Origin: Cryptomeria japonica
Taxonomy: Eukaryota; Streptophyta; Pinopsida; Cupressales; Cupressaceae
Direction: 5' to 3'
Assembly (NCBI RefSeq): GCF_030272615.1
Contig: NC_081412.1
Span: 544,403,870-544,467,869 of the forward strand
DNA length: 64,000 nucleotides
The notes beneath the pieces are model-generated. The model did not search any database. It worked only from the letters and a program-made list of their open reading frames with translations, and had not been told where the DNA came from. The position numbers were made by a program, and so were the translations under genes. This document shows positions 11,321 to 23,274 of this stretch, in pieces (the first letter of the stretch is position 1; each line of letters starts with the position of its first letter).

Positions 11321-11999
11321 CCAAAAAAAGATGTTAATTTTTGGAGTTAAGTACTTATTCTAGATACCAGCCCAGAAGGGGGGGAGAAAAGTTTCTAGAG
11401 ATGAAATTGTAAGCATCAACAACCTTGAATTTGCTAGAGGAGGAGAAATTCCATAATACTTCATCCTCCACATGAGAGTAGGGGATATGTATACAATTCA
11501 ACTAGGGTTGCAAGGGTAACAAAGCATTATCCACATAATTGAGATCCAACTAGGTTTTCAGAGACACAATTCTTTGAAAGGAGGAGCCCAAACAGAATCC
11601 GATAGGGGACCATCACTAGTCCACCAGTCCTCCCAAAACCTGATTTTGGAACCATTCCCTAGCACCCATCTACAACCATGCAAAATAATTTTGGAGGAGC
11701 CAAATAAGCTACTCCATAAATCAGAGATAGAGTTGGGAAGGTCATATGCTTCCAGAGTGTTTTGGATATCCTAAATGTGGTATTTATGTTTGAAAATGTC
11801 AATCCATTTATTATTCTCTTTAAGATATCTCCACAGTTGCTTGGCCATCAGGGCTTTATTGAAGTCTCTCAAATTTTAAATGTCTAGCCCCCCAATGGAC
11901 TTGGGAAGGCAAACTTGATTCCAAGACACAAGATTTAATCTGTTCTTAATTTCAGTCCCTGTCCATAATTTGTTTTTTGGATTCTTTCCAGTTTATTAG

Positions 12000-13202
12000 C
12001 AATTTTGAAGGGGATTTTGAATAAAATCATAGCATAAACCGGGAGGCTCTGTAGTGAAGCTTTGAGTCACTGGAGCTTACCAGGTTGGTTTAACAAAGAA
12101 CCTTTCCACCCAGCCAAGTTATTCTGGAATCTATCAATAAGGTTCGCCCACAAGGAATCTGAGGATGGACCATGACAGAGGGGAAGACCTAAATAAGAGT
12201 CAGGCAGAATTCCATCTTTACACCCTAAAATCGAGGAAATCTTCATTTTCTTGTGCTCAGGGGTGTTAAATAAAAAAATTGAGCTTTTAGCCAGACTAAT
12301 TTTTTGCCCAATGCCTTGTTCATAAGTATCTAAAGTCTTTTTTAAATTCTTCACTTCTTTAACCAAACTTTCCCCCATCAACAAAGTATCATCAACAAAC
12401 TATTGGTGAGAGCATGAAGAGGCTTGGTAGGAGGTCCGTAAGCCCATAATATTGCCTTTTCTAACTTCGTTTTGGATAATTTTACTGAGAGCCTCACTCA
12501 TTAGAATGAAAAGGAAAGGAGATAGAGGATCCCCCTTTCTAATGCCCCTCGATGCAAAGAAGAAACCAGAGGCAGCTCCATTAATCAAGATTGAAAATTT
12601 GGGAGTAGACACACATAGTTCAATAATCTGGATGGAGTTGTCTCCAAATCCAAATGCTCTAAGAATTATGAGAAAGAAACTCCAGTTGACTCTGTCAAAA
12701 GCTTTCAACAGGTCCAGTTTTAGAAAAAAAATAGGTTTTTTATTGATAGATAAGGAGTGATTGTTCTCATGCACCACAATAACGAAATCCAAGAGCTGCC
12801 TCTCTGGAACAAAACCATTTTGGTGTTTTGAAATTAAGGGAGGAAATTCTTAAGTCTAAGAACACAGATTCTGGTGAATATTTTATATATTGAATTGCAA
12901 AGAATAATAGGTCTAAAATCTTGAAAAGAGCAGGCATCAGGTTTCTTGGGGATGAGGACAAAGAAGGTGGCATTCAACTCCTTCAGGAGAGAGCGGGACC
13001 AAAAAAACTCTTGAGTCGTAGGGACCACATCAGAGCATAAGATCTGCCAAAAGTTTTGAATGAAAAAAAAAGGGAATCCATCAGGGCTTGGAACTTTGTT
13101 ACCTTCAAAAGAGAAGACCGCATTGCGCACTTCCTCATGAGAGGGGATTCTTGTTAGCTCCAAGTTCATATCCTGAGACACAATGTTGGGAATTTCCTGC
13201 AA
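12000..13202 (-). pseudogene. LINE ORF2 reverse transcriptase domain
   Basis: Reverse transcriptase of a plant L1-type LINE, which would copy element RNA at the nicked target. Visible in order on the minus strand: PSPDGFPFFFIQNFW (13100 region), a PIILCNSIYKIFTRI block, LKLDLLKAFDRVNW with the first catalytic Asp (12740-12700), GIRKGDPLSPFLFIL (12560-12510), FVDD with the paired catalytic Asp residues (about 12399-12388) and YLGLPLC (about 12190). The usual YADD is FVDD here, a variant known in plant LINEs. A stop codon at 12400-12402 lies just before FVDD, and at least one frame change lies between the first two blocks. Confidence 0.88.
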
Positions 13203-13389
13203 GATCTCTTTTTGGGCTACAGGATTAAGAGGATCATCGACCGATAGGAGATTAGTGAAATAACTGATGGCTTCCTAGAAAATCTCTTCATGCTTGTCAA
13301 CCCATCTCTGGCCCACCTGAATTTTATTGATTCTATTAGCAGCCCTATGCTTGAGGGTCGTCATATGGAAAAACTTAGTATTTTTATCA

Positions 13390-14468
13390 CCACTTTTAAT
13401 CCATAGGGCTCTAGATCTCTGCTTCTAGAATTCCTCCTTTTTAGAAATAATATCGTGCAATTTAGTTAAAATCTTGATTTCTTTGTTCGAGACATCATTA
13501 TCAAACCAAAAATCTTGGATATGCTTTTTAACCTCCTCAAGATCCATTTTGAGCTTATCTTTAATTTTGAAGATATTACCAAAAGAGGACTTATTCCAGT
13601 GTTGAATATTGAACTTGACATTGGATAGCTTCTTGGCAATATGAAACATGGTCGTACCCTTGATATCAATATTCCACCACTCCATTATTTTATCATGGAT
13701 GCTAGGGGCCATCAGCCACATTTTCTCAAATCTGAAGGGGAATACCTTTCTACCAGATAGTGGAGTCACCGAAAGGCAAATAGTAAAGTGATCAGATCCA
13801 ACACGGGACAAGGCATTGAGTTTATAGAAAGCATTTTGTATCCAATTAGGAGAGACAAAGCCCCTATCGAGATTAACCTGAATGAGATCATCCCCACTGC
13901 GTCTGTTGGACCAAGTGAACTTAGCACCAATAAGATCCAGGTCCAAAAGGCTCAAAGAATTAATCATGTCAGCCAAGTCTTATCTACTATCAATAGAGAT
14001 AGGCATGCCCCTAGATTTATCCAGGTTTGAGAGTAGGCTGTTGAAATCGCCCAGAAGGACCCATTTCTCATTAGGGAAGAGTGATCTAGCATGAAAAATG
14101 GAAGACCAGAGAGCTTTCCCAGCAGATCTCCCATTAGGAGCATAGATGTTGGAAATAATTCAAGAGGATCCATCTTTAAGGTTATAGACTCTAGTAGCAA
14201 TGTGATTAGGAGAAGAGAGAACCACCTTACCACATAATAGTCTCGGATTCCAAAGAGTGGTGATACTGCCTGAAGCACCATCTGCATCAACATAGTGAAC
14301 ACCACAATCACCAAAAATCACCAATTTAATCTTTTCCACTTTACTACCAGGCATTTTAGTTTCTTGGACAAGGCAAGTATCCAGCTTACGATCCCTAACC
14401 AAATTGGATAGAAGATCATGCTTATGGGGATGATTTAATCCCCTTATATTCCACAAAATAACTTTCAT
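13390..14468 (-). pseudogene. LINE ORF2 apurinic-type endonuclease domain
   Basis: The frame opens MKVILWNIRGLNHP at 14468, the usual start of plant L1 ORF2 (Asn in WNxRGL). QETK supplies the catalytic Glu. A YAPNG block, GDFN (near 14045), TWSNRR (near 13910) and GSDHFTI with Asp and His (near 13790) follow in the family order. The domain nicks target DNA to prime reverse transcription. A stop ends the first part at 14160-14162 and another change lies near 13976. All catalytic residues I can place are kept, so the inactivation is recent relative to the domain's history. Confidence 0.88.
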
Positions 14469-14696
14469 TTATTAAGAGAGGGGGATCCCATCCCCATTTC
14501 TGGTAACATTCTCTAAGCTCCGTCAGCAATGGAAGCCCGACTATGCCTATCTCTACTAACCACATTGGGTGGCCTTCCCACCCCCCTTGAATCCAACCCA
14601 TAGTCTTTTTTTTGTCTATTTTTGGTTAAAAACCCCTTAGAGACTAGACTATTTTGTCTAATAGGGGAGTTCCTTCTTCTATTTTTGGGTTTGACC

Positions 14697-16002
14697 TCAA
14701 TAAAAGGACCAGAGTCCTCTTGGGATGATTCCAGAGTGGGAGATCAAGGGTTTTTCCTTAGTAGAGTTATCCATATCAATGACTAGATGAATGGGAATAT
14801 CCTGGATAGATCCAATAGCATTAATAGAATTCTCTTCTTCATAGGGAGCATCCACAACAGGGGATTCCCTGATAATCTCCTCAAAGAGCAGACGGATCGG
14901 GTCAGGGACAACCCCATCCCCTATAATTGAGGAAGTGATAGAGGGGTTCACTTCTTCCAAAGGAGGATCAAAGGGCAGGGGATCCATCTTATCTAAGAGC
15001 CGTATGTCATTCCTCTTTCTGCATTCCTTCTTTGGCTGAGACGAACCCTGCCTAGCCCAATGACCCACTTTTATACAATGGAAACACAGGAAAGGGATGG
15101 ATTCATACTCCACTCTCTGCACCCATCTACCTAGCTTAGAGAAAAGATCAATCTTAGATGGAAGGTTTGAAGACTATTTGACATTGACACATAATTTGGT
15201 ATAAACTAGATGTCTTTTAGCTGTAGTCATTGGGTCAACTGAGATTATCTCACCAAAACAAGTTGCAATACTCGCAAATATCTATTCTCCCCAAAAATTC
15301 CATGGGTAAACTAAGTAATCTAACCCAGATTGGGGCTTCATGACATTCCCAATCTTTGGGGTTAAAACCTAGTTCCCACTTTTTGAGGGCCAGCAAGGCT
15401 TTACCTAACATCTAGGGACCTCCCACCAAAACAAATACAATAGCTTCTTCACAGGTGAATGAAAAAGAGAAGAAGCTACCAGCCATAGCAACAACAAAAA
15501 TTTGACCCGTACCCTTCCATTTTCTAGACACCCAAGATCTAACCGCCTCAATATTGGGACGTGGTCCAACAAATTTACCCACCAAGACTAAGTTCATGTG
15601 AGGCATACTCTAATCCACAATACAGTCCATGATAGAAATGGAGCAAGCACCAGATTCTAGGTCAACTTTATGCAGTACCGACGAAATGACCTTACCCTTA
15701 AGATTAGTTCCAAATAAAGAAGCCCATTTCTTATTGCATTCCACATAGAGAATCTTACTATTGGGGCCCTCAACAACACCAGATTTGTTAGAGATGATAG
15801 ATTTACCATTGGCTATATTCTGCATGGTACCACCATCCCATACATCATTTGAGGCCCCATTTGAGGGATCGGAAACTGAATCGGTGGGGTGAGTCATTGG
15901 GGAATCCCAAGGAATACCAACACACGGGAGACCCACACCAGGGCCATTCAAATTCAAATTCAAACCTGAATCTACTCCCACTCTAGCTCTTGCTCCACAC
16001 AT
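14697..16002 (-). pseudogene. LINE ORF1: DUF4283-type region and zinc knuckle
   Basis: ORF1 of plant L1 elements encodes an RNA-binding protein. The ATG at 16002 opens 130 codons (MCGARARVGVDSG onward) that stop at 15610-15612. The same frame resumes with MPHMNLVLVGKFVG and shows the DUF4283 hallmark IWVRLPSLPMEF further on (about 15320). A later segment (15122-14697) has YESIPFLCFHCIKVGHWARQG, a CCHC zinc knuckle whose last Cys is replaced by Gly. The tail is acidic and proline-rich. Several stops break the frame. Confidence 0.8.
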
Positions 16003-16011
16003 TGTTATTTG

Positions 16012-16031
16012 CTAGAATCCACCACAATGTT
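16012..16031 (+). repeat. Target site duplication, right copy, of the large LINE
   Basis: Identical over 20 bp to 8422-8441. It marks the 5' boundary of the minus-strand LINE. Confidence 0.93.
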
Positions 16032-16381
16032 ATTATGATGACCTAGACCAAAAATAACTTCTTTCTAGTATATAACATGATAAAAAATAGTAGGAATATA
16101 CTTGAAAATAAAATTCCATTTTACTTTTTTGACAAATAATACTAGAAAATGTGTTTCAAACTTTCATTTTGATGACAAAATGGATGTTTAACTAGATAAA
16201 TCATCATACATTACAACATTTCATCCTATATAAATTTAAAGTCTAATAATTTTCAAACCAAAATATGAGCATGACTCTCACCTTCAGATATCCAAACTTG
16301 AGGACTCAATTTTTTCCATGTATTCTCTTGGAACTTATATTTTCATTTTTAGTTCAATCTATAATTGAAGGACATAGTAGG
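16032..16381 (+). repeat. Segmental duplication, copy B, second piece
   Basis: Aligns with 2445-2720 of copy A (anchors TTTAACTAG near 16190 and TTGGAACTTATATTTTCATT near 16335). It is bounded by the LINE on the left and the gypsy element on the right. Confidence 0.7.
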
Positions 16382-17510
16382 TGTTGTGCCTGTGAAATGT
16401 GATACCTACAACTGCAACACAAAACACTCAATAGATCATTACAAGCATGGTTAGCAAATTTAAAACAAAGAAAGATAAAACCATGGCTAATCGATCTATC
16501 GTGTCCTAATAAATGCGAGTGTGGATTTGCTCTCAGATCTGGATAAGAAAATTCTAGTGACTTGACTACATCTAGATGGAGGATTTAAAATGATAATGAT
16601 GCATTTAAGCTAGAAAAGAGAATGATTAAGCTACATGATTCAACAATTATGCTAGAAAATAAGCTAGATCTAAGATGCAATTGCCTATAATAACAATGCT
16701 CAAATGATATGCTAAGAGATATTATGCCTATAGTAACAATGCCTAAAATGCAAATGAGATGGGGTCATTATTGCTACAAAATGGGGTCTATTTATAGGAT
16801 TTTCAAGGCTAGGGGTGAGGTGACAGGAATCAATGGTCAAAATTGAGTCTGAAGATATCAATGGTGAAATTGGAGGAGGTTGGAAAAGAGTTTGGTGGAA
16901 AGGGAACATTTGTCATCTCTATGGTGACAAGTGTCAAGAGGCTTCCAAGAGAGGTTGGATGAAAGGGAACATTTGTCATCTCTATGGTGACAAGTGTCAA
17001 GAGGCTTCCAAGAGAGGGGACATGTGGCCCAAGAATTCCATGTGTCTCAAGTGGAGAGTATCCACACCATAGGATGTTAGGATAAGGAGGTTAGGATATG
17101 TAAGCTAAGGTAGGTTTAATTAAACCTAGGGTTAGATGGAATGGGATAGGCTTAGAAGTGGTTAGGTTAGGTGGTTAGAAGTTAGGAGGCGTGTGGCTAA
17201 TTTGAATTTAAAAATTCAAATAATAGGAAAAGGCTAATTAACTTTCAACAACTCATAAATTGATTTGTTTTAATTAATTAGAAGATTAGAAGAAATGATT
17301 GAAGATGGGGAGGGATTAATTAATTTGAATTAATTAATCAAAGGGGATTGTTGAATGAACCTATTAAATAAATCCTTAGATTTATTAATAAGTAGATGAC
17401 TAGAAGAATTTAATCAAATTGCTGATGAATTCAACTAAATTGGGAAGGGGGATTAATTAAATAATTGCTTATTCAATTAATTATCTCCGGACCATTTTTA
17501 GGTGTATACA
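16382..17510 (-). repeat. Left LTR (3' LTR) of the Tat-like gypsy element
   Basis: 1129 bp, starting TGTTGTGCC and ending GGTGTATACA. It matches 24793-25856 along its length. It is longer than its partner mainly because of a 63-bp tandem duplication (units starting at about 16901 and 16964, each with AGGGAACATTTGTCATC). Confidence 0.92.
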
Positions 17511-19496
17511 TTTTCCCCGTCTTTGAAGTGAGGTGTGATGACGTGTTGATTCAAAGAATAATAAATTTTGATGATGATATTGGTTCAATAGGATGCCCCA
17601 GCTATTGATTGATATATTCTGATACGATGATGCCCCCTCGGGAGATCAATTGAGATAACTGACCTATGGAGTTTTGTGATTTTTTGCGAAATTGATATCC
17701 CGATTAAAAATGATTTCATTTTTGCAATTGTGGTTGATGAAAATGCGAGTTCTACAATCACGGTGATGTGGTTCTTGATTAAGTTTGATTGGTTAGATTG
17801 ATAAGATCGAGATTCAAACTGGTTTCAGGAATGACATCTCCTATATAAGACAAAGATTATCAAAGCGTTTGGTTTTAGGAAAGATATATCTTGTATAAGA
17901 CATGATTAGAATGTCTAATTTTAGGAAAGATACATCCTGTATAGGACATGATAGAATCGATTAGGTTTGATTGATAGAATTGATAACATTGATTAGATAA
18001 AGAACTGACAGTTTGTTGATATCAAGTTGCAGGAAGATTCAGATATGTTGATGTTGATTCTGTTGAGAGGGTAGCATAAGATTTTCACTGGGTCAACAAT
18101 ATCTGTAGAGATATGAATCATCAATCTGATTGCGTATACACTTGTGATGATACCTTGATATTTCCTGCGATAGATTTAACCTTGGATAAAAGGAGCATGT
18201 GGGATCCCATGCAAAAAAGAAATGCAAGATAAATGCAAATGAAAATGCAAAGCTATGATCAGACCAATCACTGGATTATTGGGTTTTGTAATCATTGAGC
18301 TTTTTAAAATGTAGGAAGTGAGTGCAAACATCAATGGTATAATTAAACCATGATGACTTGAGCACTTCTTTCCTGGCTTTTGATATGGCAAGTTAGCACA
18401 AGCATCGAGGTATAATTGAACCGAGATGACCTAAGTGTTGCTTGCATAAAATAGGCAGTATTAACCATTTCAATATGCAAATCGGAAATGTCTTCAATGA
18501 TACTCCGATGATCATGTCTTGAGACAAATATGCACATATTAATGATTAATTTATAGACAGTAGACAAGAAAAATATCATGTTTCTTCCTTGTTCCTCTAG
18601 TCAAAGACATTCTGGAGTCACTCATAAATTATGATAGCAAAAATCAATATAGAAAAGTTGAACAATCATGTTAAAATCATTATTCAAAAGATATCATCCA
18701 TGCATTTAGTCTGACTTTGTGATAGTTTGATGGTTGATAATTTGATCTCGTGTTCAATGTTGGATTTGTCTCAGTTTTTAATTGATAAGAGTTGTCTAAC
18801 TGTTGTTCTACTTGTTTGATTAAGCTCAAAATGATCAAAAGTTTTGCCCCCACCTAGGTGCAGGATTTTTCCCCAAGCCTAGAAACAAAGTCGTTATGAT
18901 ATACTCAATGATCCAAACCATGGCGAGAGATTAGCTGGGATGTCTGCGTATGTACAAAGGTTTCATGATGGATATGGACAACGCTGATGGAAAATCAATG
19001 CAAGCATAAAGATGCATGAACTAATAGATGGAAGAGCTAGCAAACTGATAGCGTCTGTTTGCCAGGTTTGCACCGTCTGTTTTTATTGCACTTTTTCTCA
19101 TATTTGATTTTTTTTCTGCTTTTTTAGTCCTTTTTTTTTGCTTTTTCATTGTTTTTTTGGATTTTTTGTTTTTTCAGACATAAACCTTCTTCAAATGCAT
19201 GCTATTGATGGGTTCGTCGAGCTGATCCCCGCCTGTGTTGATAGTTGATATGCTTCTGATCCAAATATTGTTGTGACCACAAATGGACCTAACCAATTTG
19301 GTTCAAACTTTCCTTTCTTTTCTTGATCTGTTTGGTTGCATGGATTTTCTTTTAGTACTAGTTCTCCAACTTGAAAGACTCATGGTTTGACCCTATGATT
19401 ATAACTCCGACACATTCTTTGTTTATATACCTTTAAATGATCAAAGGCATTTTGTCTTCATTCATGGATTAATTCTAACTCTTGTAATCTAGATAC

Positions 19497-21419
19497 TCAT
19501 TGTTCTTCATCTAGGATGAGACCTTTTAATGATACTCGTAGAGAAGGTATCTCTACTTCTGTTGGCAGTATTGTTTCTGATCCATTAACAAGAGAGAAAG
19601 GTGTGGAACATGTTGGTGTGCGGATACTAGTACGGTAGGCCCATAGAGTAGGGTTTAATTGAATATGCCAATCTTTGCCAGCATCATTCACTATCTTTTT
19701 GAGGATTTTTAGAATAGTTTTATTTGATGCTTTCGCTTTCCCATTTCCTTGTGGATAGTAGGGTGTAGAGAATCCATGTTGGATCTTGAATTTCTCACAT
19801 AGCTCTTGTACATCCTGATTCTTGAATGGTCACCCATTATCAGTGATAATGGTCATTGGTATTCCATAGCGACAGATGATGTAATTCAAGATAAATGCAG
19901 CAATTTGTTTTCCTATGATATTTGTGAGAGGTACTGCCTCAATCCATTTTGTGAAATATTTTGTAGCTACAAGGTTGAATTTGTGACCATTAGATGAAGA
20001 AGGATTTATCTTTCCTACTAGATCAAGACCCCATTGGCAGAAAGGCCAAGATGTTGCTAAAGCATGAAGATCTTGTTCTCGTGCATGAATCAAATTCCCA
20101 TGGATTTAACATTGTTTGCATGTTCTAGCTATCTGAAAATAATCTCGTTCCATAGTCGACCAATAATAGCCCAAGCGTATGAGTTTTTCCGAAAGGGTAA
20201 GACCACTTGAATGAGTGCCACAAATGCCATTATGGACTTCATGTAAGGCCTTCTCAGATTCTTCTTGTTTGAGACATCTTAAAAGAGTGTCGTTTCGACC
20301 TCGTTTAAATAGGGTATCTACGACAAGAGCAAAATGGGAGGATTGGCGAATAAAGTCTCTCTTTTCATTTTTTGATAAGTCTGGAGGTAAGGTGTTATCT
20401 TTCAGGTATGTGTAAGTTTGGCCATAATGGGAGGAATCATGCCCAACAAGGTGATAGATATTCTGGGAATCAAGACAATTATGAGCAGGGTAAAACAACT
20501 CTTCCACCAAGAATTCATAACACTATTGATTTTCCTATGTCTGAAGGAGAGGAGAAAGTGTAGCCATGACATCTACTACTTTGTTGTCATTTCTTGGAAT
20601 CTGCTAAAAAGTTATTTCTACAAAGTATTTCTTGATATCATCAACCATCTTTTTATGAGGCATTAATTTTTTGACCTTTGTTTGATAATCATCATTAATT
20701 TTATTGATGATGAGCTGAGAGTCTCCAAAGACTTGAAGTTGTGTAATGCTCCATTCTATAGCCATTTTGATACCTGTAACCAAAGCTTCATATTTTGCGG
20801 TGTTGTTGGTGTATGGAAAACTTAATTTGTATGCTTTTGGAATTGTATGACCTCGTGGTGTGATGAATAGAAGGCCTGCTCCTGATCCATGTTGTGTTCC
20901 ATTATTGATGCTTGCTCCTCGACTGATATTCAGGTGATGTATTGTGAGATATGGATCGAACCCTGGAATGTCTGTATATGAATAAGTAAACTCTATTTGC
21001 CATATTTTAAAGGGTTCCAAATATTTTTGCCTCACTAGGTTTGATAGAGAGATTGTTGGATGTAGATCAGTTGTGCCAATGCTAACTGCCTCTACTGGTT
21101 CTATTATGATAGATAACTTCTCTTGATAAAATTCAGGTAATGTGTCAAATTTCCCATCCTTCAATGCCTCGAGGAGGTTTTCACTGTTAGATGCATCCTT
21201 TATTTTTACTTTTTCTCGGTCCAATGTTGCCAATAAATGAATTTCAGCATCATACCTGATATTGTTTTCTTTATTTTCTTTTTTGCGACTAGGAGATTTT
21301 ACACCCACTTGAATGGAAGATACGTTAGCAGAATCTCTAGTGAAAGTTGTTGTGGGTTTGCTTTTATTAAGATATAAGGATATGGATTGGTCATTCGGTA
21401 AGGTATCAATGGCCTTCAT
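19497..21419 (-). pseudogene. RNase H and integrase parts of the Tat-like gypsy element
   Basis: Fossil coding DNA. 21419-20604 contains a GSGAGLLFITPRGH block followed by NNTAKYEAL and FGDSQLIINKI, typical of the RNase H found in Tat-lineage Ty3 elements. 20510-20106 carries the integrase His/Cys zinc-binding pattern (EVHNGICGTHSSG and ARTCKQC). 20093-19830 carries the integrase core (GLDLVGKINPSS, then ITDNG). 19691-19497 matches the downstream integrase region (WAYRTSIRTPTCSTPF). The order matches a Ty3 element read on the minus strand. It is broken. Confidence 0.85.
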
Positions 21420-21952
21420 TTTCCTAGTCCATAGGTTCAGGATGATAAAGGATCCTCATGTTGGATTATGCCAAAGATATTAGGGGTCATGATAGAGATG
21501 TCAGAGCTTTCAATATGTATTTCCATGTCTAGAATGATACTCTCATCAGAATGACCTCGCGCAAGTAGCTCCTGATCGTCCTCGGTTAAGTCTATGTCAG
21601 CTGAATGTGATTCTGATTCAAGTAGGCTAGTTCCTAACGTTTTCCCTGCATATGCATGAAATACATCGATATCTACATCTGCTTCTTCCCTTTCAATTTC
21701 AAGTTTCTCTTGTTTTTTTCTCCATGATACCAAATATTCTTCGTTCCCTTGATCTCTTATCTGCATTTGTTTTTCCATGTTTGACAAAATTGATACAAAT
21801 GATTGTTCCTTAGATTGTGTGCTTGAAGATGCTGCCTCTCTGTTATGTGAAACTATGACCTCTTGAGCTGATTTCAGATTACTACAACACTGCAATGGAT
21901 TTGAGTCTGCTAATATTATGATTTCCTACCCATTGTATGGAAATTTTAAGCA

Positions 21953-22811
21953 CTAATGACATATTGATGTAATAGCTTGTATGTCTTGTAGCCAGGGTCT
22001 TCCTAAGAGTATGTTGTATGGTAGGTCCAAGTCTAGAACTTGGCATGCTGTGTCTTTTTGCAAAGGTCCCACTCTGATGGGTAATATCACAATTCCTTTA
22101 GAGGAACATTCTTCTTCATCATATGCTTTGAATGTGATCTTTTTCAGGGGATCAACTACATCTTCTGAATCACTTAGAGCATGAACTAGACTCAAAGAGA
22201 AAATGTTTAAGCCAGCTCCCCCATCTATTAGGACACGTTTAACAAGTGTTTTATGGATGACGACTTCAATTTGCAAGGAACCACTATGGGTATGTTGCAA
22301 GGAATAAATGCTTGGATATGAAGGAGATGAGCTTTGAATAGGATCCTCTGAAATAGGTTTGCTGGCCATCATGGATATCTGTTGGGGAACTTCATCTTTG
22401 GATGTATTCTTTGGTGATAATGCTATGGAAGATTCTTGCAAGTTTTCAAGAGGTGTAGGAAAAGATGCCTTTGGAGAGTCAATTTTCTTATGGAGGGATG
22501 AGCCATTGCTAGACATAGGTGCACAATTTTGATCTTTCTCAGCCAAATTTCTTTAGGGATATCTTTAAGAGTTACATAAAAGAACCACCTCTCTTTGGAG
22601 ATGTATTTGAATCCTTGTGAGATTTTGACATAGTTGAATTTTGATTTTGGACTTGTTTGATTTCTCTTATATGTTGGTTTGTAATGTTTTCTTCTTGTGT
22701 TTTGCTTCGGTATGTCATGTTGATATGATTTTTAGCTAGTGCAAATGTTTTTGTTTCCATTTCAATGGTTCGATTGTCCAAAAGTTGTTTCGATAAGTGA
22801 TCAATTGTCAA
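21953..22811 (-). pseudogene. Protease-like and gag remnants of the Tat-like gypsy element
   Basis: 22546-21953 contains VKRVLIDGGAGLNIFS and YNILLGRPWLQDI, the paired landmarks of retropepsin-like aspartic proteases in plant Ty3/gypsy elements. Here DGG stands where active enzymes have D-T/S-G, as in several plant lineages. 22811-22572 is a polar gag-end remnant with no further motif. Fossil and broken. Confidence 0.7.
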
Positions 22812-23274
22812 TGTAAATGTGATAGCGGTGATATGACATGAAAAGATGATTCAAGTGTTTAAAGTTTGCAAGTTATTCGATCTTCGGTTTAGGAGTGCCA
22901 TGGTGATCATTTGATAAAAATCAAGTCCAATAGGAATGATATATCCTATGATGTGGGACAAGATTATTCTAACCAAATGTTTCAGTTTCATTATAAAGGA
23001 TGATAGATCCTGATGAGAAACTATGTTTTGGGTGATCAATTTATCAAATAGGTTGATAATGCACTTTGAGATGTTTAGATCTTGAACTTTTTGAATGTGA
23101 GCACTTTAAAAGATTGAGGTGTTTATGTTCTAAAGTCTGATTTTGATAGATGATAACTTGATCAAGCGAACAAAGGAGACAATCCAAGCACAGAGTGACA
23201 GATGTCGAGTGTTTATGATCACTGCAAATTGATCAAGCAAAAATGACAGATTTGAAAAAGGCATGCAATACACA

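Larger units (their letters stand above)
8442..16011 (-). mobile_element. Plant L1-type LINE with a third ORF, 7.57 kb, target duplication intact
   Basis: The element reads on the minus strand. ORF1 (DUF4283 region and zinc knuckle, 16002-14697) is followed by ORF2 (endonuclease, reverse transcriptase, zf-RVT, plant-type RNase H, about 14468-10390), then a third coding region (10167-8601), then a short tail ending TTTATCTTTATCAAA. The perfect 20-bp repeats at 8422 and 16012 enclose all of it, so the third region moved with the LINE. Only 9 bases precede the ORF1 ATG, so the 5' end may be truncated. Stops and frameshifts interrupt all three regions, so it is inactive. The intact target duplication suggests moderate age. 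It sits in copy B of the segmental duplication. Confidence 0.92.

Noticed and set aside
17820-17960. Three spaced repeats (AGGAAAGATATATC-like, about 50 bp apart) considered as a CRISPR-like array
   Set aside because: The units are imperfect, only three, and lie in the non-coding part of a plant gypsy element. No cas-like gene exists in this eukaryotic window.
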